A stretch of DNA of 64,000 bases from Mactra quadrangularis (lineage: Eukaryota > Mollusca > Bivalvia > Venerida > Mactridae): NCBI GenBank assembly GCA_025267735.1, contig CM046298.1, positions 29,271,866 to 29,335,865 of the forward strand. The letters are read 5' to 3'. A program made the translations under genes and the position numbers. Position 1 is the stretch's first letter. The number at the start of each line of letters is the position of its first letter. Positions 32,907 through 44,753 of this stretch are shown here, piece by piece. The notes beneath the pieces were generated by a model. The model made no database searches. It was given only the letters and a program-made list of their open reading frames with translations, and was not told where the DNA came from.

Positions 32907-32959
32907 TCATTTACATACTACTATCATACCATCGTCATCAACAACCGTTATAATAGTAA
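32907..32959 (-). CDS. weak candidate terminal exon
   Basis: After the acceptor GTCTTACAG a short frame reads TIITVVDDDGMIVVCK and then TGA. It is too short to separate from chance; it is listed because two stronger candidate terminal exons on the same strand lie on either side. Confidence 0.2.
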
Positions 32960-33040
32960 CTGTAAGACTTCTATGATGTTTCACTGAAAAATACAAATCA
33001 AATTATAAATGACACTAAGTATAGCAATAAATACATATAA

Positions 33041-33412
33041 AGTCCAACAATATTAACCTGAGCTTGACCTTTATGCAAGAATATATTTAACTCGGTATTT
33101 ACTTATTTTTTGTCTTTATTTGGAAACCACGCTTTATTGAAAGCTTTCGGTCAAACAAAGTAAATTTTGTTTTTATAAGACTAAATACATGCGGCACATT
33201 ATTTCAGACCTAGTGTTTTCTCACAAAGGAATGAGTAAAAAATTATAAATACAATAACATGCCATGTTTAAGAATTTGATTAATACTCACATAGGTTGGT
33301 ATAAACACATGTATTATTGTATATATACATACAGAGACTCACAATTTAATGTAAGTGAAGCGTGTAATTATTATAATAAGGTAGTTCGAGCTAAAGTGAA
33401 TATTGTTGGACT
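33041..33412. mobile_element. 372-bp MITE
   Basis: AGTCCAACAATATTAACCTG with AGCTTGACCTT at the left is mirrored at the right by AAGGTAGTTCGAGCTAAAGT with GAATATTGTTGGACT. A partial copy of the same ends is nested in the element at 48 kb, and a fragment lies near 27330. Confidence 0.75.
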
Positions 33413-33792
33413 ATACAGGAAACTCGTTATTTATCCCTGAATGTACTTCAAAGGAATTGTAACATTTTATTACGATGAATGATTTTATTACTATATTGGC
33501 CATTTTCAAATATCAAAGGGAGATAATAAAAATGATAATCTTGATGTAATGACTGAAAGCTACGTATGATATCAATTATCTATAAATGGTTGTAAATTGA
33601 CATTATAGGGATTCTACCTCAAATTGATATTGACTTCTTTTGAAGCATCACATTACATATTCAAATGAACTTAAGTCTTACAGTTGATGAGACAATATTG
33701 AAAACTTAAGTGATTTTAAAATGGCCAGGTGATTTCATATGAAAACTACACACTGGAGGATAGATACATATATTGGTTTAATCATGACTAAG

Positions 33793-33922
33793 TCATTGGA
33801 AATGGTTATCCATTTCATGTGGTTGCTCCCCTTTTGTCCAGACTGGCAACTGGCTTGAACCTACTTGAACCTCAGCCATTACATCATTAAGAATGTCTGT
33901 AGATTGTTTATGAGGCCTAAAC
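33793..33922 (-). CDS. candidate terminal exon, gene unidentified
   Basis: Acceptor TCATTTCTAG, then 43 open codons ending in TGA: FRPHKQSTDILNDVMAEVQV and further GSSQLPVWTKGEQPHEMD. Codons are not AT-driven, unlike the surroundings, which is the main support. It would be the 3' end of a minus-strand gene, perhaps the same one as the candidates at 36.98-37.05 or 31.64 kb, but the joins are not demonstrated. I do not recognise the family. Confidence 0.5.
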
Positions 33923-35139
33923 CTAGAAATGACAAGACAACTTCTATGAGTAATACCAATATATACATGCACATAAAATAATTAGTTAGTAAATATTCTA
34001 CCAGTCAATTATAAAAGATTAATTCTTAAAATAATTTTTTTTTCATTGCATTAGAAATTATTGTACCAATTATCAGATATAGGTTTAGACCCTTTTCATA
34101 GTTCAAGGTAGGGTTACCCACAAGCAGACTGTCAACCAATTAAGATATATTCAAGGTAATCCAAAGCGTTAAATTATTTGAAAATGTACCCTTTTTACTC
34201 TGTTTGTTTTTACTTTATCTTATAAATGTTTTCAATACTATGCAAGGATTTTCTCTATCATGGTCATTAAACAAACTGAATTAAGTACTAAATAATTGTT
34301 TTAAAATTCAGAATTACAGTATGCAGACTTAAATGATATGTGATTAATCACAAAGAGACATAAAAATGTAACCCCTATTGAAAACAAAACACATTAATTT
34401 GTTGACAGACTGCAAAAACCATTTAGACATTCACATGATGGGTGGGTGCTTGTACCTAAGCTTAATCATGTGAATCAACATGCTGGCACAAACCTTCCAG
34501 CTGGGCAGTCTGCAAGCAGACATTTAGATATAACCAACAGCTTATATAAAGCTGCATACATGTGGCCTCCATCCTACCCCTTTATAGCCACCCTTCTCCT
34601 CCTTGTATAATTTAACCAGTTTGGATACGAACAAAGATTAATCACAATAACTATACTTGAACATTTGTTCAAGATAGTTAACTTCTTCAGTTGTTTCTCC
34701 ACGTAGTAAACATGTAACTCGGCTCCATCATTGTTGTTGCAGCATATGAAATAAAGAAATAAAAGGAATTATCAAAAATGAGAATAAAAGCAATTTACAT
34801 TGTGAGAACAAAAGTATCACTTACACAAGAATAAAAATCATTTTAATTTAAGTAATTATTCAGAAGTGAAAAAACTAGTGATACCCCCGCCAAAATCTAA
34901 AAATATGTGCTAACAGGAAGTAGATGAGCAAGGAGCACGAAATCACTTTACACCACATGGGACTACGGGATGAAGCAATATGCAAAGTATAAGGCTGCTG
35001 CATGTTATAGTTGCTGAGAAAACTGCGACGGAAATTTTGTAACGGACGCACGCACGGACAAGGGTAAAACAGTATACCCCCCTCTTCTTCGAAGCGGGGG
35101 TATAATGACTTAAATAAATGAAGCCCTACACATACTAGG
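33923..35139. other. noncoding with a GC-richer patch
   Basis: No exon was recognised. A 34860-35105 stretch (GATACCCCCGCCAAAATC ... GAAGCGGGGGTATAATG) has short inverted ends ATACCCCCGC / GCGGGGGTAT and may be a ~225-bp MITE. Confidence 0.45.
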
Positions 35140-35289
35140 TTAATTTAAGGAAACAAAAACATGATTAATTGGAATAATTAAAATTAAAAAAAAGAAGAAT
35201 AATACATGTGTCTTGTTTCTGTTGTAAATAAGAAAAAGTAGAATTAGTAACTGGCCCAACTGTAAATGATAAATATAAATATTGTGTTG

Positions 35290-35517
35290 TTGTGGATATA
35301 AGAAACGATCATTGACATTACTATCAGCCTGGTAGACATCCTGTAACCAAATTCGTACGTCTGCAGCCAACTCTTTACGCACCCTCACTTCGGCGTACAT
35401 CCATTGCCGTAGACTGCGGACTATTCCTGTTAGAGGGTGAGGTCATATGGTGCTATCCATCCTAAGTTCTTGTCAATGGGCCAATGCTATCCACAACACA
35501 TCTGTATGAGCCTGCAT
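35290..35517 (-). pseudogene. coding-like segment in the 501-bp unit (also about 35792-36019 and 36293-36520)
   Basis: On the minus strand one frame runs from AHTDVLWIALAH through a TGA, QELRMDSTI, a second TGA, then PHPLTGIVRSLRQWMYAEV and RVRKELAADVRIWLQDVYQ to NDRFLYP. The residue mix (Trp, Arg, Asp, Glu) is protein-like and not AT-driven, but two TGA codons, both one C-to-T change from CGA, interrupt it in all three copies. A second frame reads DAGSYRCVVDSIGPL, reminiscent of an immunoglobulin-fold end; this may be coincidence. The family is not recognised. Confidence 0.4.
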
Positions 35518-36720
35518 CAAATTCAAATATATATTAGTTAACAATTCTGCCTGTGCCTAAAATCTAAAAAAAAAGCGCATTAGTAAATAAATCTGTCTGT
35601 GCCTAAAATCTAAAAAAACATTATCAAGCAATTCTGTCTGAACCTAAAATCTAAAAAACCTCATAAGTAAATGATTTTGCCTGTGAAGAAGATATAAACT
35701 TATTATTTCTCTACTTAAAACTGTTGATCTTGTAGAAAAAAAGAATAATTGCATCAGTTGTATAAAAAAGTATAAAGTTAATCTTGCATTGCTGTGGATA
35801 TAAGAAACGATCATTGACATTACTATCAGCCTGGTAGACATCCTGTAACCAAATTCGTACGTCTGCAGCCAACTCTTTACGCACCCTCACTTCGGCGTAC
35901 ATCCATTGCCGTAGACTGCGGACTATTCCTGTTAGAGGGTGAGGTCATATGGTGCTATCCATCCTAAGTTCTTGTCAATGGGCCAATGCTATCCACAACA
36001 CATCTGTATGAGCCTGCATCAAATTCAAATATATATTAGTTAACAATTCTGCCTGTGCCTAAAATCTAAAAAAAAGCGCATTAGTAAATAAATCTGTCTG
36101 TGCCTAAAATCTAAAAAAACATTATCAAGCAATTCTGTCTGAACCTAAAATCTAAAAAACCTCATAAGTAAATGATTTTGCCTGTGAAGAAGATATAAAC
36201 TTATTATTTCTCTACTTAAAACTGTTGATCTTGTAGAAAAAAAGAATAATTGCATCAGTTGTATAAAAAAGTATAAAGTTAATCTTGCATTGCAGTGGAT
36301 ATAAGAAACGATCATTGACATTACTATCAGCCTGGTAGACATCCTGTAACCAAATTCGTACGTCTGCAGCCAACTCTTTACGCACCCTCACTTCGGCGTA
36401 CATCCATTGCCGTAGACTGCGGACTATTCCTGTTAGAGGGTGAGGTCATATGGTGCTATCCATCCTAAGTTCTTGTCAATGGGCCAATGCTATCCACAAC
36501 ACATCTGTATGAGCCTGCATCAAATTCAAATATATATATTAGTTAACAATTCTGCCTGTGCCTAAAATAAAAAAAAGCGCATTAGTAAATAAATCTGTCT
36601 GAGCCTAAAAACTAAAAAACATAATAATAAATCATTATGCCTGTGCCTAAAATCTAAAAAAGTCACATTAGTTAACATTTCTGTCTGTGCCTAAAATCTA
36701 AAAAAAATACATTATTATGT
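35294..36720. repeat. ~501-bp unit in three near-identical tandem copies
   Basis: GGATATAAGAAACGATCATT begins at 35294, 35796 and 36297 (periods 502 and 501). Copies differ by only a few bases over the first ~450 bp; the third diverges after about 36640. Each unit includes internal ~40-bp repeats of TCTGTCTGTGCCTAAAATCT followed by A runs. The duplication is recent. Short frames (65, 63 and 86 codons) recur because the unit recurs. Confidence 0.9.
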
Positions 36721-36924
36721 TCTTCCTGTGAATATAAGTGATATGATTAATAATTGGGCCAGTTGTAAATACAAAATAAGTCAGATGTCAAAGTTGTAAT
36801 GTTGTAAATTATATATGAGTATGGTTTTAAATTTGTATTGTTAAGCTTAGTTGGGAAATGATTAAAAGTCACATATGCATTAGAAAGATTTAATTAATAA
36901 AAAGAATAATACAGTACATTGATC

Positions 36925-37016
36925 TATTGATGGTTGGATGTTCTTGTGTTGGTCTATCGATGGTTGGATGTTCTTGTGTTGATTTACTGATGGTTTGATG
37001 CTCTTGTGTTGATGCT
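36925..37016. repeat. 30-bp tandem repeat, three copies
   Basis: GATGGTTGGATGTTCTTGTG followed by TTGGTCTATC or a variant recurs every 30 bases, the third copy degenerate. It overlaps the 3' part of the candidate exon at 36984-37053. Confidence 0.8.
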
Positions 37017-37053
37017 GTGATCCTCTTGTAGTACTGACAGCTCTTGTTTTAAA
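36984..37053 (-). CDS. weak candidate exon with coiled-coil-like sequence
   Basis: Acceptor ATTTTACAG, then LKQELSVLQEDHSINTRASN and HQ before TAA. The heptad-like Leu pattern (LKQELSVL) looks protein-like. It ends inside a 30-bp minisatellite, so it may be a chance frame. No partner exon was identified. Confidence 0.3.
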
Positions 37054-37079
37054 CTGTAAAATTAACAAAAAATGCAAAT

Positions 37080-39947
37080 TAAAAAACTTATATTTTTGTT
37101 CAACCCTGAAAAATACATACTTCCCACATCATGCCAAATCCCATACTACCCTATTCATCACATGGGAAATATGTATAAAAGAATCGCAATTAGAGCAAAA
37201 AAATACCATACAAATAATCAAAACACAATACATATAAATATAATTCCTATCAGGTATCTTATATCACAGCATCTTGCAACCTTAGCACGGAAATAAGAGA
37301 GACAGAAAACAGATCAAAAAGTCCATTAGATAGATATTCAAAAATGCCAAAGCCCTCCCCCCGCCACTCAGTACATCCCATGCTCGGGCCACCCCAAGCA
37401 TGTCCCATAACAATACCCAGTGGACTCGAACATCAATGCGGTATATACAGGTCAATTATATATAAGTTTCCTTTGAGTTGTATGTTGGAGTTCACAATGA
37501 CACCATCCCACATCAGTTGTCAGCATCTTTTCGTATTCAATAAAGTTTGGGGGATGCAGTTTGTAATGTTTGAAATGCAATGCGGGGGGGGACTAAAAGG
37601 AAAACAGACGGTAATACAGACAAAGAGTGATCACAATTATAAAGCTCACATGAGCATTATGCCCATTTGAGCTAGGGGGGGGGGGGTGCACTAAATTCAT
37701 TCAGAGGAAAATTAGGTTCACAGAACTCTCATCATACTCAAACTGAGTACTGGTATATTGTCCCATTACACGCGAACAAACATATCCGTTTATTCTTCAT
37801 GACTTGTACCAAAATTATGAACAACCATGTGAACTGTGACAAATCTTATATTGACTGCTGACATTACCATGCAGTTAAAGAAAAATTACATTGATACCAT
37901 TAGGCACAGATAAGTCTGTTAGCACAATGACGTGACCATACATTGACTGATGACAATAAACTACATTTATTAAGTATCATACATTGAAATATTTGCTGAA
38001 TGTCTTAAATTTAACTTTGTTTAGAATAAGGAAACTGATTGATTCCCCGACAAAATTATTAACGAAACATTTACAGTGGATCGTAATATAAGTGAATTTG
38101 CATTTTCCTTAATTGACAAGTAAGGTGAACATAAGTTTGGCTTTTACAATACAATTTATATTGACATCACAACAATTGAAATACTATTGCTTTTACTGGT
38201 AACTACTGTATTACTAAAGTAATTTATGCAAAATATATACAACACAAGTGACTTGATTTTAAGATCTTATGTATTCCATGTGTTATCACTCAAAATAAGT
38301 TCATAGTATTTGAAATTTTGCCATTAATATCACTACAAAAGTTTTAAGTTTCCTGGTCATGTTTCCACTCTAAAGATCTTAAGAGTTGAGATGTGCTACT
38401 AATGCTCAAAAACACAAAATGGTTGATGGTATTTTTATCAAAATAAACATGAAACAGTAATTTTTGTGTATAATATTATGCCTACTTTTTACTTTCAAAG
38501 TTAGCTATTTCAATTACAAGGTAGTTCACCCATGTACTTGTACCTAATGAATTTAAATGAACAAAAAACTTATAATTCTTTAAAAAAGTTTAGAAAGATA
38601 AAAGTTTAATTTTTCATTCAAGTATATTAAATATTCATTCAATAATTCTGCTTACAGATGTTATTCATGCAATTTTTCCAACTTAACATCTTTTCAGAGA
38701 GACTATCAGACTATGTATATCATTGATGTCTTTATGATTAATGAGAAATCTCTAATCATTGGTCACTTACACATTTATAGAAGTATTGTAATTCTCTGCA
38801 TTAAGATTTTATCATCCTCTGGTATTCAAATAAGCAAAGCACCTATTTTTCATGATATGTAGTTTTATATATAATAAGTCAAAACAATGTATCATGTGAT
38901 ATTCAAATCATAAATACAAGAGCAGTTGATGCAAAAATGGCAAATTTAGGTAATGTTAATATTTCTACATAATATTGAAATGTCTAGTAACCATATAATT
39001 ATCTAATACAAGCATCTTAGTAAATTACAAAATGGAGTAATTGAACTGATTCGGTCCTTATCTATATTTCTACAGTTTAAATTGATCATTAAATTAAATA
39101 ACAGTTCAATTTAGTTGACAGTTCCTCAGTTCCTGAGTTGATTTTTTTATATATCAGTTGGTCTATAATTTATGATAAAAGCCAAGATTAACAAATCTAT
39201 CTAACTTTAGACCAAAGATGGAAGCAGTCTATTCTAATGCTATAGATATTTTAGAATTTATAAATGTTTTGTTTACTTTACAACTTAAGATGTTAAGAAT
39301 CATTTTAATTAACTAATTAAGTCTAAATGATTGAGTACTGTTGGTAATTAATGTAAAGAATAAACACATGATAAACTATAAATAATATGTATAATCTAAT
39401 GATTCAAGTTTATGATTCAAGTTTATCAAATAATAATTATAAAAGTCATTGTAACATATTTTTGCCATGATTTTGGGAATAATCTTTGTAACAACCACTT
39501 CTATGTAACAACTTCAGGTAAAATTTCACCAACTTTTATAGCTTACTGATCTTTTCTTTTCAAAGTTATATCAAAGTAACATTTAATTACATCACATCAT
39601 TAAAGTCATATACATACAAATCATCAGTCATACTTCTTTACAAGTTATCAACCCTTATCATTCTGTAGTACACTAAGTCATAAGCAAATGTAAAATTCAC
39701 TTTCACATAATAAATATTGCTATATTGATAGTTAAAGAATAACATTCAATACCCCTCCTTTCTGTAACATAACAAAATAAGTAACCACACAGCATTAACA
39801 ATAGCAAAATAACTGAAGGTTTCAAATGATCATATTTCTGGTGAATCTTTCTGTACTTCAATGCAGTACTGTATATTATATATGTAAATGCACCTTAGCT
39901 AGATTCCTTACTATACCCGACTACTGTACATTGTACAATTATACAGA
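37080..39947. other. noncoding
   Basis: No exon was recognised. There is a C/G-rich patch at 37350-37690 with a G run at 37675-37687. The rest is very AT-rich. The 108- and 74-codon frames here have no splice or homology support. Confidence 0.45.
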
Positions 39948-40166
39948 TTTCACTTCAATCAAGCAATCTTAAACAGTATAACCACCACAATCATGGTTAA
40001 TACTGTTAAGTCTGCATGAAGCATTCCTGTCATATCTTTAGATCTATGTTTCTCATTCTACAGGTTTCACTTCAATCAAGCAATCTTAAACAGTATAACC
40101 ACCACAATCATGGTTAATACTGTTAAGTCTGCATGAAGCATTCCTGTCATATCTTTAGATCTATCA
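39948..40166 (+). repeat. 117-bp tandem duplication
   Basis: TTTCACTTCAATCAAGCAAT at 39948 recurs at 40065, and the two copies are almost identical through CATATCTTTAGATCTAT. The second copy is followed by a 9-base insertion (CATTGTTAT) before a shared ATGTTTCTCATTCT. Confidence 0.9.
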
Positions 40167-41239
40167 TTGTTATATGTTTCTCATTCTTTTATTTCCATAT
40201 ATGTCTATCATACTTTCATTGCCTTTCATCTTTCTTATTTTTCTCTTGTTTCTTTCTTCCCTCAATGTAATTTAGCCATAGTAGATCACTACCTAGCATC
40301 GTTAGTGACAACTACATATATTTTGAAATATCTTTTTAATAAAATGATTTGAATTGAAAAATATTTAATGATGTTAAGCAACTACATTTTGTTAGATTCA
40401 TTAAGTGAAGGTATGACTATCATTCTATTAATATGTAGCATTATATATATGAACAATGATTTTACACCAGTTGCAAGAATCAGCATACTCTTTTTATAAT
40501 AGGTTGAATTATGTACTTGTTTGAATGATTTGACTGAATGACATAGAAGTAAAGACTTTACTTGATGTAATTAATTAATGTTTCTAAGTGTGATCTTCTG
40601 TTAATGGAACTCCACTATATTAAGCAATAAACCTAGAGTTTGTGAATAAATTAATTTACTTTTTAGCATCAATAACACATTTTACATAAATGTTACACCA
40701 TGCAGACAAGGAATTCAAATTTAATTTTGATATGAAGTAAACATGAAGGGTTGAACATTACTTGGCATCTAAATGTTACAATGATCTTTTACAAGTCTAT
40801 ATATTCATTTTTAGATGTTATTTAACACCACTGTAACGAAAACTGATGGATTGTTTCGTTAAATAGTTTGATCAGATGTTATATATATTACTTGGAATTT
40901 AAGATCAAGTTTTAGACTTAAATAACATTTTGTGAGAAAGAGACGTCAACTTGGCAATTTCAAACTGAGGTTTTGAAACAGAAGACTTCATACTTAATGT
41001 GATGATGTTACTTAACTACAGCACTTTTATGTAAATAATATGTTTATAAAGATGGCCTGAAAATGATGTTAACCTGAATGATTACCAGACAAAACTTAGC
41101 CTAGATCTCAACACAACTTATCAATTAACAAGAATTTCTCATTGGCATACAGCTTATATGAACATTAAACTAAATTAGTTGAATCCAAGAAATTTTTGTT
41201 CTGATGTCAACAAAATGATGTAATTCTTTGTTGATTAGT
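40167..41239. other. AT-rich noncoding
   Basis: No gene and no clear repeat seen. The 61-codon frame at 40167-40352 is AT-driven. Confidence 0.45.
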
Positions 41240-41795
41240 AAATAACCATTGTAAATTGGTTATATACTAACAATAATAGAAATACTATCAACATATTGGT
41301 CTATGAACATACTCATCCTGATGATTAAATTACTCTCTTGCGCAGTGAAAGTAATTTGATCATCAGAAAAAATATATTCAAAGTCCAGTATGCTGATATG
41401 CTACCACCATATTGGTCAATGAACATACTTATCTCAATAATTAAATTACTCTGTTGCGCAGTAAAGTAATTCAATCATTGAGACAAATATATTCAAAGTC
41501 CAGTATGCTGATATGCTACCACCATATTGGTCAATGAACATACTCATCCCAATAATTGAATTACTCTGTTGCGCAGTAAAGTAATTCAATCATTGAGACA
41601 AATATATTCAAAGTCCAGTATGCTGATATGCTACCACCATATTGGTCAATGAACATACTTATCCCAATAATTGAATTACTCTGTTGCGCAGTAAAGTAAT
41701 TCAATCATTGAAACAAGTATCCTCATAGACCAGTATGCTGATAGCAATATTTCCTTATTGATGAGTATATAACCAATACACAATGGGTTATACAC
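41240..41795. repeat. palindromic tandem array, ~115-bp units, four copies
   Basis: ATATTGGTCAATGAACATAC (first copy with TCTATG) begins at 41293, 41409, 41524 and 41639. Each unit has a hairpin, AATTACTCTGTTGCGCAGTA with AAGTAATTC, so its halves are inverted. The outer flanks are also inverted: CCATTGTAAATTGGTTATAT at the left and ATATAACCAATACACAATGG at the right. The whole array can therefore fold as one large multi-hairpin. Confidence 0.85.
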
Positions 41796-42829
41796 CAATA
41801 TTTAGAAAAAAAAAATTTCCACTTTTTTCCATAAGTTCATTTAATCATACTGAATTTATTGACATTGATGTAATATTGTCACTTAAAGCCAGAAAATGCT
41901 GTCAGCTGTTACATAAATTGATATTTTTAGGGTAATTCAATAGTACATGCTCAATCGGTCACTTGCTGTGAGCTAGATCTTAAAAGATGTCATTGTAGGC
42001 GTTGATCTTTAATGATGTTAAGTATTATGTATAGTAATAAAATCACCAAAACTAACCATTTTCAAATCAATTGTACTTATACTTAGATTAGAAGATCACA
42101 TGTTACATTCTTAAAACCAATTATATATGAAACATCATTTTATGAAAAATAGCTACTAAACTTTTTTTGAAAAACAGAGGATGACAAAAGCTTAAAACAT
42201 AAAATTGCGATATTTACATAAATGTTTAAATTGATCAATGATCATAGATTATTTATTACATTTCTTCACAATTCAGATATTATTTTGTTAATTTTATCTA
42301 TCATGATTATTATCATCACCTCAATAGCAGTCTTTGTCAATAAAATTTGTTGTTTCCATATGATAGCCTCTTCTGTACATTGATAGTCTCTTCTATATAT
42401 CATTATAAGAAAGGTTTATAGTTAAATTGATCATTAAATCCATTAAGTTAGTACAGGATGACAGAAACTGGCATGGAACTTAAACTTCTTTATGTTTTAC
42501 TTGCCACAGTCTTGACAAAAAAGCTTTTAGTATTATCAAAAATATTCTATCTCAGAAATTTAGACCTTATAAAACACTATGTAGTACAACTCAACACTAT
42601 TCTTAGTTAATATTTGAATCAATGTTTTAAAGATTATATAATACTTGGATGGTACAAAGTCAAGTATATTTATAATAGCACAATAGTTACCAACAATAGC
42701 AATAATAAAGCAATAGTAGTTTTGACAATATCAATTGTATTGTAATAGCCAATTTCCATATCTGACATGAATGTTTGATGCAGTTATCACACCCACTGTT
42801 TCCAATAAATAATTAACAAAATTAGAGCT
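41796..42829. other. AT-rich noncoding
   Basis: No gene and no clear repeat seen. GATAGCCTCTTCTGTACATT and GATAGTCTCTTCTATATATC form a small local duplication at 42362-42400. Confidence 0.45.
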
Positions 42830-43909
42830 AAACTTCCTTGGGCGATGGTATAAATGGTTTATTTTAAATAATTATTTTTAAATCTAAATTCAAGAGGACA
42901 GATGTAATGAACTAAGAACATGAATTAATTGCATAAATGTTATCATTTATGAACCATTTGTAGTTGTGGAAAGAAACTGTATTCTAACTTGACAACAAAA
43001 TACTTAATTAAAACCTGTCCACAAATGAAAATCTAAAGATATTGACTGTTAATTAAAGTGGAAAAAGAAATTACATTCTAACTAGACAAAAAACAAACAT
43101 GGATCTCATAGAGATGACTTGTCAATTTAAAATCTAACTTCTATAATAATAATGTGAATAATTATTAGAACTTTATCAATTATACAGGTGTCATCAATAT
43201 TACTTGGAATTTAATATAAATAATAGAATAATAACTAGCTGTGTATATGGCAGTGCTGGCAGACAAAGCTATATACCTAATTAAAACCTGTAATATATAT
43301 TAAACTCTAATGCAACATTAACTGTTGAAAAATAAAAAGAAATTACATTCTAACTTGACAAAAAACAAACATGGATCTCAAAGAGACGACTTGTCAATTT
43401 AAAATCTAACTTCAAGAATAGACAGGCTTCAGTTGTTATCATGAAAGTTACTAGGAAGTCATAGAGATAAGTTGTCAATTTAAAATACAATTTCCATGGC
43501 AGAAGTATAAATGTTTTATAAACATTAACATTTTGTCAACAAAATCATGTTCTTATTTCAAAACTGTAATGACAAGATAATAGATTTAAATATAACTTAC
43601 AAAATAAGACCATTCTACCCTGAAGACTACTTTTTTCAAAGCAGATGACATTTAACTTTACTACAGACATGTTCGATTTCATTCTACATCAAAAATGATA
43701 TTATTTACATTTAAAAATTGATAACACATCTAGCTGTTACGAATTTACATGAGTTAATAATGACCAAATTACTCATTTTTATGTTTCAGTATGTAATGTT
43801 TATCTATTAATTGGAGAAATCAATCAGTTACTTGTTCATAAGAGTACAATGTATGAGTGAGATGGTCAGCTGCACTGTGTTTAATACTAGTTGGCACAAA
43901 TTGAGGTCA

Positions 43910-44230
43910 TTTTACAGAGACCAGTGGGCCTAACTTGGTTTTCCTGGACCTTTGTCTATAACCAGTACTTACCTACCCTTCCACAAGGCTGGTATCTTCT
44001 CCATTTACCTAAATGGAGGAAAATTGACATTACTGTCAAATTTTCATGGAAGGGTATAACCAACCCAGGTATGATTTGAATCTGTTCCCCATTGGAAAAC
44101 AAGATTTCAAACCTCTGCACGCTAACAACTGCGCTACAGACCCAGGTCCCCATTTAGTCGCCTCCTACGACATGCAAGGGGATACAGTGGTCCTATTCTT
44201 TTAACCCCCCGAAACCACACAGGGATATGG
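43910..44230 (-). repeat. tRNA-derived SINE joined to a second repeat module
   Basis: On the minus strand: the head GACCTGGGTCTGTAGCGCAG, a decayed B-box (GATTCAAATCATACCTGG), the shared body AAGGGTAGGTAAGTACTGG, and GGTCCAGGAAAACC. Upstream of the head on this strand is a module with CCCTTGCATGTCGTAGGAG and GCGACTAAATGGGG, which also occurs alone at 46425-46510. Two 62-65-codon frames here are artefacts. Confidence 0.75.
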
Positions 44231-44637
44231 TGACCTTTACACTTTGGCCACACCCACCTGAGTATCATAATTATTCACCATACAGAGTGTTAGTTTTACA
44301 ATGATTAAATTTGTGCCATGAAATCGGATCTTAAATACATCTAGTATTAAGGGAGATAAATCAGTCATTCATTTATCAAAGTACAATGTAAGAGTTATTT
44401 ACCTTGCACTAACAGACAAATACGATACATTAGATGTTAAATGCAAAAAATTAATATTTGATGGTATAGTTGTTGAGTGAAAATATTCAACAGTAGTTTT
44501 AAAGTGTTTTTCTTTCAAATTATTGTCTAATCAACGTGATTCAGCATCAGATCTTAACTCAATCTCATCCATTCTAAATAGAATGCAATAACCCAAACTC
44601 TGAATGTCAGCTAATTTTCAAAAATCAAAGTGCTGAT

Positions 44638-44753
44638 TAGTAACAGTTCACAACTTCATATTCAATTAGTCACAGTTCACAACTTCATATTCAATAAGTC
44701 ACAGTTCACAACCTTGCATTGAATGAGTCACAGTTCTTAATTTCATATTCAAG
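44638..44753 (+). repeat. ~30-bp tandem repeat, four copies
   Basis: Variants of AGTCACAGTTCACAACTTCA followed by TATTCAAT(T/A) recur four times, the last two degenerate. Confidence 0.85.

Noticed and set aside
41240..41795. CRISPR-like regular repeats
   Set aside because: Units are ~115 bp, contiguous, without spacers, and lie in a eukaryotic intron- and SINE-rich window.
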